Part shown: piece after piece, positions 32,026 through 41,048 of the stretch
Position numbering within the stretch: position 1 is the first letter of the stretch
How the letters are laid out: each line of letters opens with the position of its first letter
NCBI GenBank assembly: GCA_026401055.1
Contig: JAPLNP010000236.1
Span: 1 to 64,000, forward strand
Length of the DNA: 64,000 nt
Direction: 5' to 3'
Source of the DNA: Planctomycetia bacterium
GTDB lineage: Bacteria; Planctomycetota; Planctomycetia; Pirellulales; Thermoguttaceae
Notes under the pieces: generated by a model
Seen by the model: the letters and a program-made list of their open reading frames with translations, nothing else
What the model was told of the DNA's origin: nothing
Database searches by the model: none
Position numbers and translations under genes: made by a program

Positions 32026-33165
32026 ATGATGACTCTCCCCGACGACGAACTGCGGCAACAGCGGGACGACGCCCTGGTCGAGTCGTTGCGGCTGTCGCTG
32101 ATACCCGGCGTGGGGCCGCTGACGCGCCGGGCGCTCTTGGCGCGATTCGGCTCGCCCGAGGCCGTCTTCCGCGCCGCGCCGGACGAGTTGCGGAGCGTAC
32201 ACGGCGTCGGGCCCAAGTTGATGCGGAGCATCGTCGCCGCCGGGGACGAGATCGACCCGGAGAGCGAAATCGCTCTCTGCCGCGCTAACGACGTGGCGAT
32301 CCTCACCGAGGCCGACGAGGCCTATCCCCGGATGCTCCGCGAGATCCACGATCCGCCCGGCGTGCTGTTCGTCCGGGGTGAGTTGCTGCCGCAAGACGCC
32401 CTGGCGGTGGCGATTGTGGGCACGCGCCATGCCACTCAATACGGCTTGCGGCAAGCGGAACTGCTGGCCGGCAGCCTCGCCCGCGCCGGGTTGACCATCG
32501 TCAGCGGTCTCGCCCGGGGAATCGACGCGGCGGCCCATCGCGGGGCGCTGGGGGCTGGAGGGCGGACGATCGCCGTGTTGGCCAGCGGCGTGCTGAACAT
32601 CTATCCGCCCGAACATAAAGAGCTGGCCCGGCAGGTGATCGCCCACGGAGCGCTCTTGAGCGAGTCGCCGCCGCGATTCGCTCCGCTGAGCGGGGCCTTT
32701 CCGCAGCGGAACCGCCTCATCAGCGGGCTGGCCCTGGGGGCGATCATCGTCGAAGCGGCCGAGCGAAGCGGGGCCCTGATTACTGCCCGGCTCGCCGCCG
32801 AGCAGGACCGCGAGGTGTTCGCCGTGCCCGGCCACATCGATTCGCGCACCGCCCGGGGCTGCCACCGCCTGATCCGCGACGGGGCCAAACTGGTCGAATC
32901 GGCCGACGACGTGCTCGAGGAACTCGGACCCCTGGTCCAGGCCACGCCCCGCGCGGACGGCCAGATCGTCCATCATCCCGCGGAACTCTTGCTCAACGAG
33001 CCGGAAAAAGCGGTGCTCGCCGCCATCGACGGCGAGGCCACGTCGATCGACCAGATCGTCGTCGACACGGGCATGGCGGTCGCTCAGGTGCTCTCGACGC
33101 TCAGCGTGCTGGAGATGCGCCGTCTGATCCGCCGCCTCAGCGGCTCGACGGTCGTCCGGGTTTGA
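32026..33165 (+). CDS. dprA: DNA-processing protein DprA
   Basis: 379 residues. An N-terminal helix-hairpin-helix-like region (LSLIPGVGPLTRRALLARFGSPEAVF...VHGVGPKL) precedes the Rossmann-type core. Core motifs are VAIVGTRHATQYGLRQAELLAGSLARAGLTIVSGLARGIDAAAHRGAL, VLASGVLNIYPPEH and FPQRNRLISGLALGAIIVEAAERSGALITARLA. A C-terminal winged-helix-like domain (LLNEPEKAVLAAIDGEATSIDQIV) closes it. DprA loads RecA on incoming single-stranded DNA in transformation. Start 32026 fits the family N-terminus; ATG 31993 is possible and 32029 is equivalent. Confidence 0.95.
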   Translation: MMTLPDDELRQQRDDALVESLRLSLIPGVGPLTRRALLARFGSPEAVFRAAPDELRSVHGVGPKLMRSIVAAGDEIDPESEIALCRANDVAILTEADEAYPRMLREIHDPPGVLFVRGELLPQDALAVAIVGTRHATQYGLRQAELLAGSLARAGLTIVSGLARGIDAAAHRGALGAGGRTIAVLASGVLNIYPPEHKELARQVIAHGALLSESPPRFAPLSGAFPQRNRLISGLALGAIIVEAAERSGALITARLAAEQDREVFAVPGHIDSRTARGCHRLIRDGAKLVESADDVLEELGPLVQATPRADGQIVHHPAELLLNEPEKAVLAAIDGEATSIDQIVVDTGMAVAQVLSTLSVLEMRRLIRRLSGSTVVRV

Positions 33166-33211
33166 CGGTAAGTGGTTGGTGGTGAGTGGTTAGGATTGGC
33201 ACGGAAACGAG

Positions 33212-33295
33212 TGTCGCCTTTCGCTCCGCGAAAGCAGCGGCCTTTCGTGGAGCGAAAGACAACAGATCGCTACTTTCGCGGAGCGAAAGGCGACA
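33212..33295. repeat. MITE-like inverted-repeat element (copy 3)
   Basis: 84 bases. The outer arms TGTCGCCTTTCGCTCCGCG... and complement are near-perfect to 24 bases. An inner smaller palindrome (CCTTTCGTGGAGCGAAAG) lies between them. It lies 36 bases upstream of the zinc-ribbon membrane protein start. Confidence 0.9.
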
Positions 33296-33330
33296 AAGGT
33301 TGGTGGCTGATTGTTCCACGGGTTACTCGC

Positions 33331-34521
33331 ATGACTGATCTTGGCGAGCAGTACGTCGACTTCCAATGCCCCCGCTGTGGGGCGGGTCTGAGAGCCCGGG
33401 TGTCGAAGGGCGGCAGGAAACTGCCATGTCCGAAATGCACTTTGCCCGTCGAAGTCCCGCAGTCCGATCCTCCGGACATCGAGTGGGACGGGCAGGAGGA
33501 ATACGCGCTTCGCGGGATGAACGACGTGGCCGGCACGATCCCCGCCGAGCAGCACTCCGGCGCGGTGATCCCGGTTTCCTTGCCGCCGGAGGAACCGCCC
33601 GGCCAGCCCCGCGCGAACGAGCCCGCGGAGAAACGCGCCGAGCCGGCCGCGGGCTACTCGGAGCGCCCAAAACTGCCGCGTCACCCGATGATTACCGGCG
33701 TGCTGAGCTTCTTGTTCCAGATGGGGACGGTGGTTTTCGCCATCGTCCTGTCGGTTCTGGCGGCCGTGGTGCTGGGGGCTGGCGTGATGGCCCTGGGTAT
33801 GGGGACGGTTGCGAATCCGTTCACCTGGATCAGCAGCATGTTGATGACCGGCATGACCCTCGTGCTCGGCGTGATATGGCTTATCGCGGCCTCGGGGTGT
33901 CTGCTGTGCATTTTGCAGGACTCGGCGGCCGGCAACACGCGGATCGAGAACTGGCCCGACGCCGTTTGGCTCGACTGGATCGGCGATTCGTTCTACATCA
34001 TCACGAGCGGCGTGGGTTCCGCGGGCATCGGTTTGGGGGCGGTGTGGTTGTGCGGTCGCATTGAGGTGCAAACGCAGATTCCACTGCCGCTGGGCGTTTT
34101 CGTGTTCTTTCCCATCCTGTTGCTGTCAACGCTCGAGACGCAGTCGCCGCTGGTGCCGATCTCGCCCATCGTCCTGCGAAGCATGTTCCGAAGCTGGTCG
34201 GCCTGGGCGGCGTTCTATTTCGAGACGGCCTTTGTCGTCGTGGTTCCCGCCGGTCTGCTCGCGCTGACCAGCGTGCTGGGAAGCAGCGCGGACCTCGGCG
34301 GCGTCGGGATGCAAGTCCTCGTGCTGGCGATCTCGGCGACGGCGACGGCGGTCGTCATCTCGGCAATGGTCTACTTCCGCCTGCTCGGACGGCTCGCCTG
34401 GGTCTGTGCCGAAGACCTCCGCGCCGCCCAGAAGGAAGACGAGGATTTCGACAGCGAGGGGAGCGATGAGGACGAGGACGAGGCCCCCGATATCCGACCC
34501 ACGCCGGTGAATGACTTCTGA
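33331..34521 (+). CDS. Zinc-ribbon integral membrane protein
   Basis: 396 residues. A zinc ribbon at the very start (C13-x2-C16 and C33-x2-C36) has the knuckles CPRCG and CPKCT. An acidic, Pro-rich linker follows, then about six to seven membrane spans (MGTVVFAIVLSVLAAVVLGAG, MTLVLGVIWLIAASGCLLCIL, LPLGVFVFFPILLLSTLE and others). The C-terminus is a strongly acidic tail. The ribbon-plus-membrane layout recurs in planctomycetes; function unknown. ATG 33331 has no strong ribosome site, since the leader is mostly the repeat element at 33212-33295. The frame is open back through the repeat but the ribbon marks the true start. Confidence 0.75.
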   Translation: MTDLGEQYVDFQCPRCGAGLRARVSKGGRKLPCPKCTLPVEVPQSDPPDIEWDGQEEYALRGMNDVAGTIPAEQHSGAVIPVSLPPEEPPGQPRANEPAEKRAEPAAGYSERPKLPRHPMITGVLSFLFQMGTVVFAIVLSVLAAVVLGAGVMALGMGTVANPFTWISSMLMTGMTLVLGVIWLIAASGCLLCILQDSAAGNTRIENWPDAVWLDWIGDSFYIITSGVGSAGIGLGAVWLCGRIEVQTQIPLPLGVFVFFPILLLSTLETQSPLVPISPIVLRSMFRSWSAWAAFYFETAFVVVVPAGLLALTSVLGSSADLGGVGMQVLVLAISATATAVVISAMVYFRLLGRLAWVCAEDLRAAQKEDEDFDSEGSDEDEDEAPDIRPTPVNDF

Positions 34522-34536
34522 CCGTATCTACCCGTC

Positions 34537-34611
34537 GGGGACTGGTCCATTTTTCGGCGGGAAGGCGTCTTTTGCGAGCCCAACGATGGCCGAAAACATG
34601 GACCTGTCCCC
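34537..34611. repeat. GGGGACAGGTCC-family repeat (copy 3)
   Basis: The arms GGGGACTGGTCCATTTTTCG (from 34537) and GCCGAAAACATGGACCTGTC (34589-34611) are nearly complementary. The loop is 30 bases. It lies between the zinc-ribbon membrane gene and the SGNH hydrolase gene. Confidence 0.85.
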
Positions 34612-34650
34612 TTGCGTTGCGAGCCCCCGGTTTAGAAAGGAAGAAGTGAC

Positions 34651-35859
34651 ATGAATCGCAAGCTCCCGGTTCCAATGGCCGTGCCAATCATCATGCTGCT
34701 TTGCTGGCTGGCGGTTCCCGCCGCGCTGATGCCGCGCGGCGCGTGCCCCAGCGCCGAGGAAAACGTGCCCGGTCCCGTGCGGCTGTGCCTGCCCCCGGTG
34801 ATCCACGCCGTCGTGGGCGTCGAGATGAACGTCTACTTCGACAACGTCGTGCTGGCGATCCGGCCGGAGGCCTACGCTTTCGACGTCAACTGCCCGCTGG
34901 GCATCCAGCAGAACGAGCGATGGACGTTGACGCCCTCGGCCGACCAGGTCGGCAGCCAGCCGTTTGAACTGACGGTCCGCGACGACCGGAACCAGGTCTT
35001 GGCCCGGGGTCGCTCGATCATCAACGTCGTGCCCGCCGACGCCGGCGTCGATCGGCCGGTGACGATGCTGGTGATCGGCGACAGCCTCACGCACGCCTCG
35101 GTCTACACCCAGCGGGTGTTGGACTTGTGCAAGACGCCGGGCAATCCGAAGCTGACCCTGGTTGGCTCGTTTCATCCCGCCGATCCGACGGGCGCAAACC
35201 GTCACGAGGGCTACGGCGGTTGGACGGCCGAGCGTTTTGCGACGTTCTACCGCGACACGGCCCGGCAAGGCGACGTCGGCCAGCGCGGCAGTCCGTTCCT
35301 CTACCAAGAGCCCGGCGGCCAGCCGAAGCTGGATTTCGCCCGATACTGCAAGGAATTCAACGGCGGCTCGGGCCCCGACTTCGTCGCCATCCTACTGGGC
35401 TGCAACGACACGTTCAGCGATACGGACGAGACGATCGAAGGCCGGATCGACGGGGTGCTCCGGCATTACGACACGCTGATCGGCATGATCCACGGCGTGC
35501 GTCCGGACACGCGAATCGGCCTGATGCTGACCGTGCCGCCGGCGGCCACGCAAGACCCCTTCGGCGACGACTACCGTTGCGGCCAGACTCGATGGCAATA
35601 CAAGCGGAACCAGCACCGGCTGGTCGAGCGGCTGCTGGCGAAATACGCCGGCCGCGAGGCGGAACACGTTTACGCCGTGCCGACCGAGGTCAACCTCGAC
35701 TGCCTGCACAACTACCCCACGCGCACGGCGAAGTGCAATGCCCAGTCCGAGGAGGAAACCGTGCGGCTGGCCAATGGCGTGCATCCTGCCGCGTCCGGAT
35801 ACCGCCAGATCGGCGACACCCTTTATGCCTGGCTCAAGGCGGGCCTGGGGTCGCGGTAG
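34651..35859 (+). CDS. Exported SGNH/GDSL hydrolase
   Basis: 402 residues. A signal peptide ([19 protein letters not shown]) and an N-terminal beta domain of about 100 residues precede the SGNH core. Block I is [12 protein letters not shown] (catalytic Ser), then [17 protein letters not shown] (Gly block), LLGCNDTF (Asn block) and [12 protein letters not shown] (catalytic Asp-His replaced by the VHP arrangement). Enzymes of this type deacetylate or esterify secreted polysaccharides or lipids. AAAGGAAGAAG precedes ATG 34651. The 3' neighbour cysC has its own promoter, so it is probably a single-gene unit. Confidence 0.88.
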   Translation: MNRKLPVPMAVPIIMLLCWLAVPAALMPRGACPSAEENVPGPVRLCLPPVIHAVVGVEMNVYFDNVVLAIRPEAYAFDVNCPLGIQQNERWTLTPSADQVGSQPFELTVRDDRNQVLARGRSIINVVPADAGVDRPVTMLVIGDSLTHASVYTQRVLDLCKTPGNPKLTLVGSFHPADPTGANRHEGYGGWTAERFATFYRDTARQGDVGQRGSPFLYQEPGGQPKLDFARYCKEFNGGSGPDFVAILLGCNDTFSDTDETIEGRIDGVLRHYDTLIGMIHGVRPDTRIGLMLTVPPAATQDPFGDDYRCGQTRWQYKRNQHRLVERLLAKYAGREAEHVYAVPTEVNLDCLHNYPTRTAKCNAQSEEETVRLANGVHPAASGYRQIGDTLYAWLKAGLGSR

Positions 35860-35903
35860 CGGCAAGACGCGACGACCCCTTCCAATGGATGGGCAATCCT
35901 GCG

Positions 35904-35932
35904 TTGCTCGGATTCCCCAACTTCCGTATAAT
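35904..35932 (+). promoter_or_regulatory. Likely cysC promoter
   Basis: TTGCTC (35904-35909) and TATAAT (35927-35932) are separated by 17 bases, about 55 bases upstream of cysC. Confidence 0.55.
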
Positions 35933-35986
35933 CGCGGCTCCAGCGATTCGGAAACAAACACATTGGCAATAGGAGTTACGCCCGCG

Positions 35987-36640
35987 ATGAACGAGCCCCA
36001 GGTTCAGGTCCATTGGCACGAACACGCAGTCTCCCGCCAAGAGAGGGAGGTGCTTAACGGTCACAAGGGGTGTGTCGTCTGGTTCACCGGCCTCAGCGCG
36101 TGTGGGAAGAGCACCGTGGCCAACTTGCTGGACCACAAGCTTCACTCAGCGGGCGCGAGGAGCTTCGTGCTCGACGGAGACAACATCCGCCATGGCCTGA
36201 ACGCCGGGCCCGGCATGTTGAAAGGGCGGCACGGCGAAGCATTCGCGATGCGGTTCGGACTCGGCTTTTCGGCCGAGGACCGCGAGGAGAACATCCGGCG
36301 GATCGGAACCGTGGCGGGGCTGTTCTGCAACGCCGGCATCATCGCGATCACGGCGTTCATCAGTCCGTATCGGGTCGATCGCAATCGCGTCCGCGAGTCG
36401 CTCGCCGAGGGTGACTTCATCGAGGTCTTCGTTGATGCCCCCTTGGAGGTGTGCGAGAAGCGGGATCCCAAGGGTCTGTACAAGAAAGCCCGGGCGGGGG
36501 AACTCAAGGGCTTTACGGGAATCGACGACCCGTATGAGGCACCCGAGAACCCGGAGATCGTGTTGGACGCCGGGAGCAAGTCGGCCGAGGCGCTCGCCGA
36601 GGAGGTTTTTGGATATTTGAGGGCGGCAGGTAAGATTTGA
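35987..36640 (+). CDS. cysC: Adenylyl-sulfate kinase
   Basis: 217 residues. P-loop [11 protein letters not shown] is at residues 34-43, with Ala in place of the usual Gly. The rest of the family is present: [81 protein letters not shown]. It phosphorylates APS to PAPS for sulfate assimilation or for sulfation of glycans. An insertion of about 18 residues (73-90, [16 protein letters not shown]) lies between HGLN and LGF; normal proteins have one or two residues here. No other sulfate genes are adjacent. AGGAG lies 11 bases upstream. Confidence 0.93.
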   Translation: MNEPQVQVHWHEHAVSRQEREVLNGHKGCVVWFTGLSACGKSTVANLLDHKLHSAGARSFVLDGDNIRHGLNAGPGMLKGRHGEAFAMRFGLGFSAEDREENIRRIGTVAGLFCNAGIIAITAFISPYRVDRNRVRESLAEGDFIEVFVDAPLEVCEKRDPKGLYKKARAGELKGFTGIDDPYEAPENPEIVLDAGSKSAEALAEEVFGYLRAAGKI

Positions 36641-36679
36641 CGGCGCGGCGGTTGCCCGGCGTCTGCTCGCGTGATGCGA

Positions 36680-36760
36680 GGGGGACAGTCCCCTTTTCGC
36701 GGCGAAGGCGTCCGTTGGCGGCGCAACATGGCCCGCGCCTCGAGAATCGGGACAGTCCCC
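36680..36760. repeat. GGGGACAGTCCCC repeat pair upstream of BON genes
   Basis: GGGGGACAGTCCCC at 36680-36693 and GGGACAGTCCCC at 36749-36760 flank a 55-base region. The same core is at 130-142 and 42688-42704 (GGGGACTGTCCCCCTCG). A TTGACG / TACATT pair at 36798-36827 may be a promoter for the gene at 36989. The 348-base gap 36641-36988 has no other recognised content. Confidence 0.65.
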
Positions 36761-36988
36761 TGCCGGGGCGTCGATTGCTCCGGATTTGTCTGAAGGGGGT
36801 TGACGGCATGGGGGTGTTGGTACTACATTTACGGTTGTGAGGGAATCGCTTGCTTTACCCTGCAGCGATTGCAGAGACAAAAAGGCCGGCCCGGCCGCCC
36901 GATGATCGTGGCGACTCTTGACGCACTCCCGGGCCGGACGGCCATAGGGTTGACGACTACCTGTTCCAGGGAAGGGCCTCAGGTTCTC

Positions 36989-37234
36989 ATGACGGAAGTG
37001 GCGGCGAAGGATATTCGGTCGCGCGCTTTGGCGGCGTTGGCTTCGAGTGCGATCTTTGATTTGCGCGCCGTGCGAATCGAGCAACATGAGGGGAGCCTGG
37101 TGATGTCCGGCTCGGTTGCCCGGTTTTATTACAAGCAGCTCGCCCAGGAACTCGTGCTGGGGGTCTGCGGCAAGGTCGATCTGATCAACGCGATCGACGT
37201 GCGCGAACCGATCCGCTGCCCTGCGGCGCAATGA
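36989..37234 (+). CDS. BON-domain-like small protein
   Basis: 81 residues. One compact alpha/beta unit: SRALAALASSAIFDLRAVRIEQHEGSLVMSGSVARFYYKQLAQELVLGVCGKVDLINAIDV. It follows the BON pattern (helix, strand, GxV turn, helix, final hydrophobic strand). BON domains bind phospholipid or other surfaces in stress- and envelope-related proteins, but no signal peptide is visible. ATG 36989 was chosen because it is five bases after AGG; ATG 36902 upstream is in frame. A related gene lies 106 bases downstream with the same YYxKQLAQ core. Confidence 0.7.
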   Translation: MTEVAAKDIRSRALAALASSAIFDLRAVRIEQHEGSLVMSGSVARFYYKQLAQELVLGVCGKVDLINAIDVREPIRCPAAQ

Positions 37235-37340
37235 CGCCGACAGGGCCGGCGAGAACCACAAGGGGCTCCGCGACGTTTCTGCCTCGGACGCGGGAACGTC
37301 GAGCAGGGAAAGCGTCACCATGGCGGGCAAGGAGGAACTC

Positions 37341-37616
37341 ATGAGGAATCGTCCTGGCGGGAACGGATACGGCGCCGATCCCCTGGACTATCCGTTGCCG
37401 GAAACGGTGGCGGAGGCGGAGCGATTGGCCGCGTCGATTGAGCGGGCGGTCCAGCGCTCCACGGGCGGGGGCGTCAGGAATCTTCGCGTCGAAATCGACC
37501 GCGGCGGGGTCCGCTTGGAAGGCCGCTGCAACACCTACTACTGCAAGCAGTTGGCCCAGCAAGCCGCGATGGGCCTTTCGGGCGACCGCCTGACCAACGA
37601 GATCGAGGTCTCCTGA
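37341..37616 (+). CDS. BON-domain-like small protein, paralogue of its neighbour
   Basis: 91 residues from ATG 37341, which lies five bases after AAGGAGGAAC; ATG 37320 would add seven residues. A Gly/Asp-rich start precedes one BON-type unit (VRNLRVEIDRGGVRLEGRCNTYYCKQLAQQAAMGLSGDRLTNEIEV). It shares TYYCKQLAQ with FYYKQLAQ in the gene at 36989, so both derive from one ancestor. They probably form a two-gene unit. Function unknown. Confidence 0.7.
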   Translation: MRNRPGGNGYGADPLDYPLPETVAEAERLAASIERAVQRSTGGGVRNLRVEIDRGGVRLEGRCNTYYCKQLAQQAAMGLSGDRLTNEIEVS

Positions 37617-37679
37617 AGCGATCGATCTCGGCGGCGCGGGGGCGTTCTTGGTCGCACCCCGCGAATGCTAGCAGTGCTG

Positions 37680-38432
37680 TCACGACCGCGGGCGCGTGGC
37701 CTCGTAGATGTGGCCGTTCCACGCCATTCGTGAGCCCCGCTGCCGAAGCTTCGCCAGGAGCGACGGCGGCAGACAGCACCTGACGACGTCGTACTCTTCG
37801 TCGGAAAGCGGGAACCAAACGTCGACCTTGCGAACGAGGCTCTCGAAGCACGCTTCGGCGGCGGCCGTGATCTTCTCGTCGTCCGACAGCCCCACGGCGA
37901 TCGGGAAATACAGCCTGCCCCCGACGCGCAGCCGCCGGTGCGATTGGCGAAGCAACTCGACGATCACCTCCGTGCCGTCGCCGCCCCCGGCGGGCACCTC
38001 CGAGGAATACCACCCCAGCGCCCTGCCCGGGGCGTCGGCGATCCCCGACACGTCGCCGATAATGACGTCGGCGGTGAGCCCGTCGGGCAAGGGGTCAAAA
38101 AGGCTGCCCCGCAGGGCTTGCAGCTTGCCGTCCACGGCGTACCGCCGCGCGTTGCGGGCGGCGAGTTCGCAGTGCTCCCAAACGGGGTCGACCGCATAGA
38201 CGCGGCGGCACGGATGAAGCGCCGCCCAAACGGCCAGCACGCCCGTCCCGGTCCCAATGTCGAAAACCGTATCGCCTTCGCCGATCTCGACGACCTTCGA
38301 GAAGAGCCGCGAGACCGCGTTGGGCACGAAGAGATGTTCCGGCGACACGTAGAGGTCCAAGGCGTGATCCTTCAGCGCGAACGCGCGAAGCACCACGTCC
38401 TCGACCATGGCCTTCTCACCATGAACCAGCAT
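37680..38432 (-). CDS. Class I methyltransferase of the small/HemK-like group
   Basis: 250 residues. SAM motif VFDIGTGTGVLAVWAALHPCRRVYAVDP lies near residues 56-83. An acidic loop and DVIIGDVSGIAD follow, where N6-adenine and glutamine methyltransferases have NPPY. The sequence here keeps the position but not the catalytic NPPY residues, so substrate class is unclear. AAGGGGG precedes ATG 38432. It is convergent with the BON gene, and the next gene upstream on the same strand is 178 bases away. Function unknown. Confidence 0.75.
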   Translation of the reverse strand: MLVHGEKAMVEDVVLRAFALKDHALDLYVSPEHLFVPNAVSRLFSKVVEIGEGDTVFDIGTGTGVLAVWAALHPCRRVYAVDPVWEHCELAARNARRYAVDGKLQALRGSLFDPLPDGLTADVIIGDVSGIADAPGRALGWYSSEVPAGGGDGTEVIVELLRQSHRRLRVGGRLYFPIAVGLSDDEKITAAAEACFESLVRKVDVWFPLSDEEYDVVRCCLPPSLLAKLRQRGSRMAWNGHIYEATRPRS

Positions 38433-38610
38433 GGACGACCCCCTTGCGCATCAATTGTGCGGACGATCCAATCTACACAACATGGGCTGAATAGCGGGGT
38501 GGCAACATGGGCCGAACCCGATAAGCAAGAGCGCCGCGGCGTGGACGCCGCGACCCCCTCGCAACGCCACGGTTCACCCTAGCAGAAAACCGCCGGCGAG
38601 TAAAGCAGCC

Positions 38611-39510
38611 TCAGACCCCCGCCGACGCGATCGACCGCATTTTTTCAAACAGCACCCGCTGTCGGGTGAGTTCCGCGACGGGGTCCTTGGGGGCCGGCGT
38701 GCTACACTCCATCAGGAGCCAGCCGTCATAATCCATTTTAGCCATCAGGTCCAACAGTTTCTGGAACGGGTAGCCCCCGTCGTCCAGGGTGCGAATGTGG
38801 CACGTCGCGCCGAACCGGTCCTTCAGTAGATTGAAGTTCGCCTCCAGTCCCAGGCCTTCCTGGTCCGCCCGATTCGAGTTCCAGCAAATCGTCACGTTCG
38901 GATGGTCGGCGACGTCCATGATCTGTTTCATCACGGGCGGCGGGCTGCACTCGCCGTGAACCTCCAGGCGGATTTGCTGGCCGCAGTCGGCCGCGAATTT
39001 GCCCACGGTGTTGAGCGAACGGCCGATCTGCTCGATCGTCTTCTCGCGCGGCACGTCTTTGTGAAAACCGTTCGGCTTGACCTTCACGCCGCCGGCGCCG
39101 ACGTCGTGGCCGAGCTTCACGAACGCCTTGGTCGCCTCGATTGCCTTGGCCAGCACGGCCGGGTCGGGATCGTCGTAACACTCGTTGCTGCCCAGGCCGA
39201 CCAGCTTCACCGGCGAATCGTCGAAGCGGCGTTTGATCTCGCCGCGCTGTTGGGCGTTGAGGCTGGGCTCGATGCCATGGGCGTGCGTCGTCCTCGGCTC
39301 GATGCCCAGCACGCCGGATGCCTCGAGATGATGCAAAATGGTCGCCACGTCCCAGTCCTTCGCCCACTGGTACGTGACCAGGCCGAGCTTCATCTTCGAC
39401 CCCCGTGGATCCGCTCCCCAGGCCAACCTCTCTCCCAGCGGTCCGGCGGCCAAGGCAGCGCTCAGCAAAGCGGTTCGTTTCAGAAAATCACGGCGTTCGA
39501 GTCGGCTCAT
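38611..39510 (-). CDS. Tat-exported sugar phosphate isomerase/epimerase-like protein
   Basis: 299 residues. A twin-arginine leader (ERRDFLKRTALLSAALAAG) is followed by an AP-endonuclease-2-type TIM barrel: LGLVTYQWAKDWDVATILHHLEASGVLGIEPR, KLVGLGSNECYDDPD, VKVKPNGFHKDVP, LEVHGECSPP, CWNSNRADQEG and LLMECSTPAP. Glu and His ligands for a divalent metal are plausible at these positions. Related proteins isomerise or epimerise sugars in catabolic clusters. It shares its strand with a large protein of unknown function 85 bases upstream, with which it may be cotranscribed. Confidence 0.82.
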   Translation of the reverse strand: MSRLERRDFLKRTALLSAALAAGPLGERLAWGADPRGSKMKLGLVTYQWAKDWDVATILHHLEASGVLGIEPRTTHAHGIEPSLNAQQRGEIKRRFDDSPVKLVGLGSNECYDDPDPAVLAKAIEATKAFVKLGHDVGAGGVKVKPNGFHKDVPREKTIEQIGRSLNTVGKFAADCGQQIRLEVHGECSPPPVMKQIMDVADHPNVTICWNSNRADQEGLGLEANFNLLKDRFGATCHIRTLDDGGYPFQKLLDLMAKMDYDGWLLMECSTPAPKDPVAELTRQRVLFEKMRSIASAGV

Positions 39511-39595
39511 CGTGCGATTCCTCTGTCAGTTGTCGGTTGCCAGTTGCCGGTTGTCAGTTCCGCTTTTCTATTGGTCATTGGTGCTTGGTCCTTCG

Positions 39596-41026
39596 TCATT
39601 TTCTTTGCGCCGAGACGTGTTCGGCCCAACTGGCGTACCAAGGCATCGGCGAGAACTTTCGGGCGAAGACGTTAAGCTGCGGCCCCAGCCCCCAGAGGCC
39701 CCGGTGGATCTGCTCGCGAACCGCCCAGAATTGATCGACCAGGGCCAACCGCTCGGGCGTCCACTCCTTGCCCTTGGCAATTTCGCCGTGCAGGCGGAAC
39801 AATTCCAGTTTAAGCTCCCACTGGCGTCGCCGCCAGTCGCCCTTGGGCGTCTTGGCCAGGAGGGCATCGAGTTGCGTTCGCGCCGCCGCGGTGTCGACGT
39901 CGTACGGTTTGCCCCAGGCGGCCAGCCACTCGCCCCATTGGCCGGCCGTCTCGTCGTCGGCGCCGAAATAGCGTTTGGCATAGGCGCGGAGCACCTCGTC
40001 GGACGTGCGGAACTTGCCCGAGGCCAGGCCCGCGTAAAGCGCCTTGTTCACGTCGTCCAGAACGCCCTCGCTGTAGGCCATCAGTTCGGTGACGCCTTGC
40101 TTCGCCAGATCGTCGAGTGTCCGGGGCAGGCGTTCGGGGGCAATCACCGGACCCAGTTGTCCGTAGATGTCGATGGGGGCGTGCTGGTCGCTGTAGCCGA
40201 TGTGGACGAATGCGCCTCGCCGGCAGCCGCTCGGCAAGGTGACGTCGTCGACGGTCGTCCGGCCGTACGGGATGTGCAGGAAGTTCGTCTTGGTCGCTCC
40301 GGAAATCTCGCGATCCGCCCATTCGGTCAACAGGCGGTGCTCCTCGACCTTCCACCACCAGCCGATGTGCCGGACCTCCACGCCCGGATGATGCCGCTTG
40401 CACACGGCGTGGATGTCCTGGACCAATTTCGCGTAGGTCAGGATCCACGGCTTGCATTTCTCGCAGGCACAGCCGCCGTAGTCATAAGGGCAACAGCACA
40501 AGGCCGAGAGACGAACGCCCGAGCGGGCCAAATCGGCGAACAGGTTCTCGTAGTTCTTGAGGATAATCGCGCGGGCCTCGGGCTTCGAGGGGCAGATCAA
40601 TTGGCCGAAGATGTGCGGGTCGGTTTCGGCCCGCAGTCCCGGCACGCACTGGTCGAGGTACACGTGGTTGGGCGTGACGATCAGATCGCACGGCAGCCCG
40701 AGCGCCTGGGCCGAGCGGAAGTTCGCCTTCTTCGCGTCCCACAGCGCGTGCCCCTGGTTGACGAAACGCTCCTCGGCGAACGGATCGGCGCAGTCGATCG
40801 TGTCGAACCAGTCGCCGTAGCGGTTGAAGCCCCAGAAGACGGCTTCTTCGAGCACCCGGCGCATCTCGTTCTCGCCCATCACCTCGTAACTGTTGCCGAA
40901 ATGGCCCGGCGCGTACAGTTCTACGACGGCGAACCGCGGCGCGGCGGCCTCGGGCTCGCCCCGGGCCGGCGCGGCGAGAGTCACCGCGAGGCACGCAAGG
41001 ACCGGTAGCAGCGCGGAAAATCGCAT
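39596..41026 (-). CDS. Secreted protein of unknown function, glycoside-hydrolase-like
   Basis: 476 residues. A signal peptide (ALLPVLACLAVTLAAPARG) precedes a domain with TIM-barrel-like alternation (FWGFNRYGDWFDTIDCAD, LGLPCDLIVTPNHVYLDQCVPG, SGVRLSALCCCPYDYGGCACEKCKPW). The Cys cluster near residue 180 is unusual for a secreted protein. A helical C-terminus (DWRRRQWELKLELFRLHGEIAKG) follows. The layout resembles beta-hexosaminidase-like or uncharacterised GH-clan proteins of planctomycetes, but I cannot name the family. It lies directly upstream of the sugar isomerase-like gene on the same strand, so joint action on sugars is plausible. Confidence 0.55.
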   Translation of the reverse strand: MRFSALLPVLACLAVTLAAPARGEPEAAAPRFAVVELYAPGHFGNSYEVMGENEMRRVLEEAVFWGFNRYGDWFDTIDCADPFAEERFVNQGHALWDAKKANFRSAQALGLPCDLIVTPNHVYLDQCVPGLRAETDPHIFGQLICPSKPEARAIILKNYENLFADLARSGVRLSALCCCPYDYGGCACEKCKPWILTYAKLVQDIHAVCKRHHPGVEVRHIGWWWKVEEHRLLTEWADREISGATKTNFLHIPYGRTTVDDVTLPSGCRRGAFVHIGYSDQHAPIDIYGQLGPVIAPERLPRTLDDLAKQGVTELMAYSEGVLDDVNKALYAGLASGKFRTSDEVLRAYAKRYFGADDETAGQWGEWLAAWGKPYDVDTAAARTQLDALLAKTPKGDWRRRQWELKLELFRLHGEIAKGKEWTPERLALVDQFWAVREQIHRGLWGLGPQLNVFARKFSPMPWYASWAEHVSAQRK

Positions 41027-41048
41027 GGCAGTCTCCAGTTGTCGGTTG

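Noticed and set aside
33172-33330. Extension of the zinc-ribbon membrane protein through the MITE-like element
   Set aside because: The frame is open, but the ribbon at 33331 begins like its relatives. The extension is just the repeat translated.
36800-37234. An extended BON protein starting at 36800
   Set aside because: The added 63 residues are not conserved-looking and contain a likely promoter. ATG 36989 fits the domain start.
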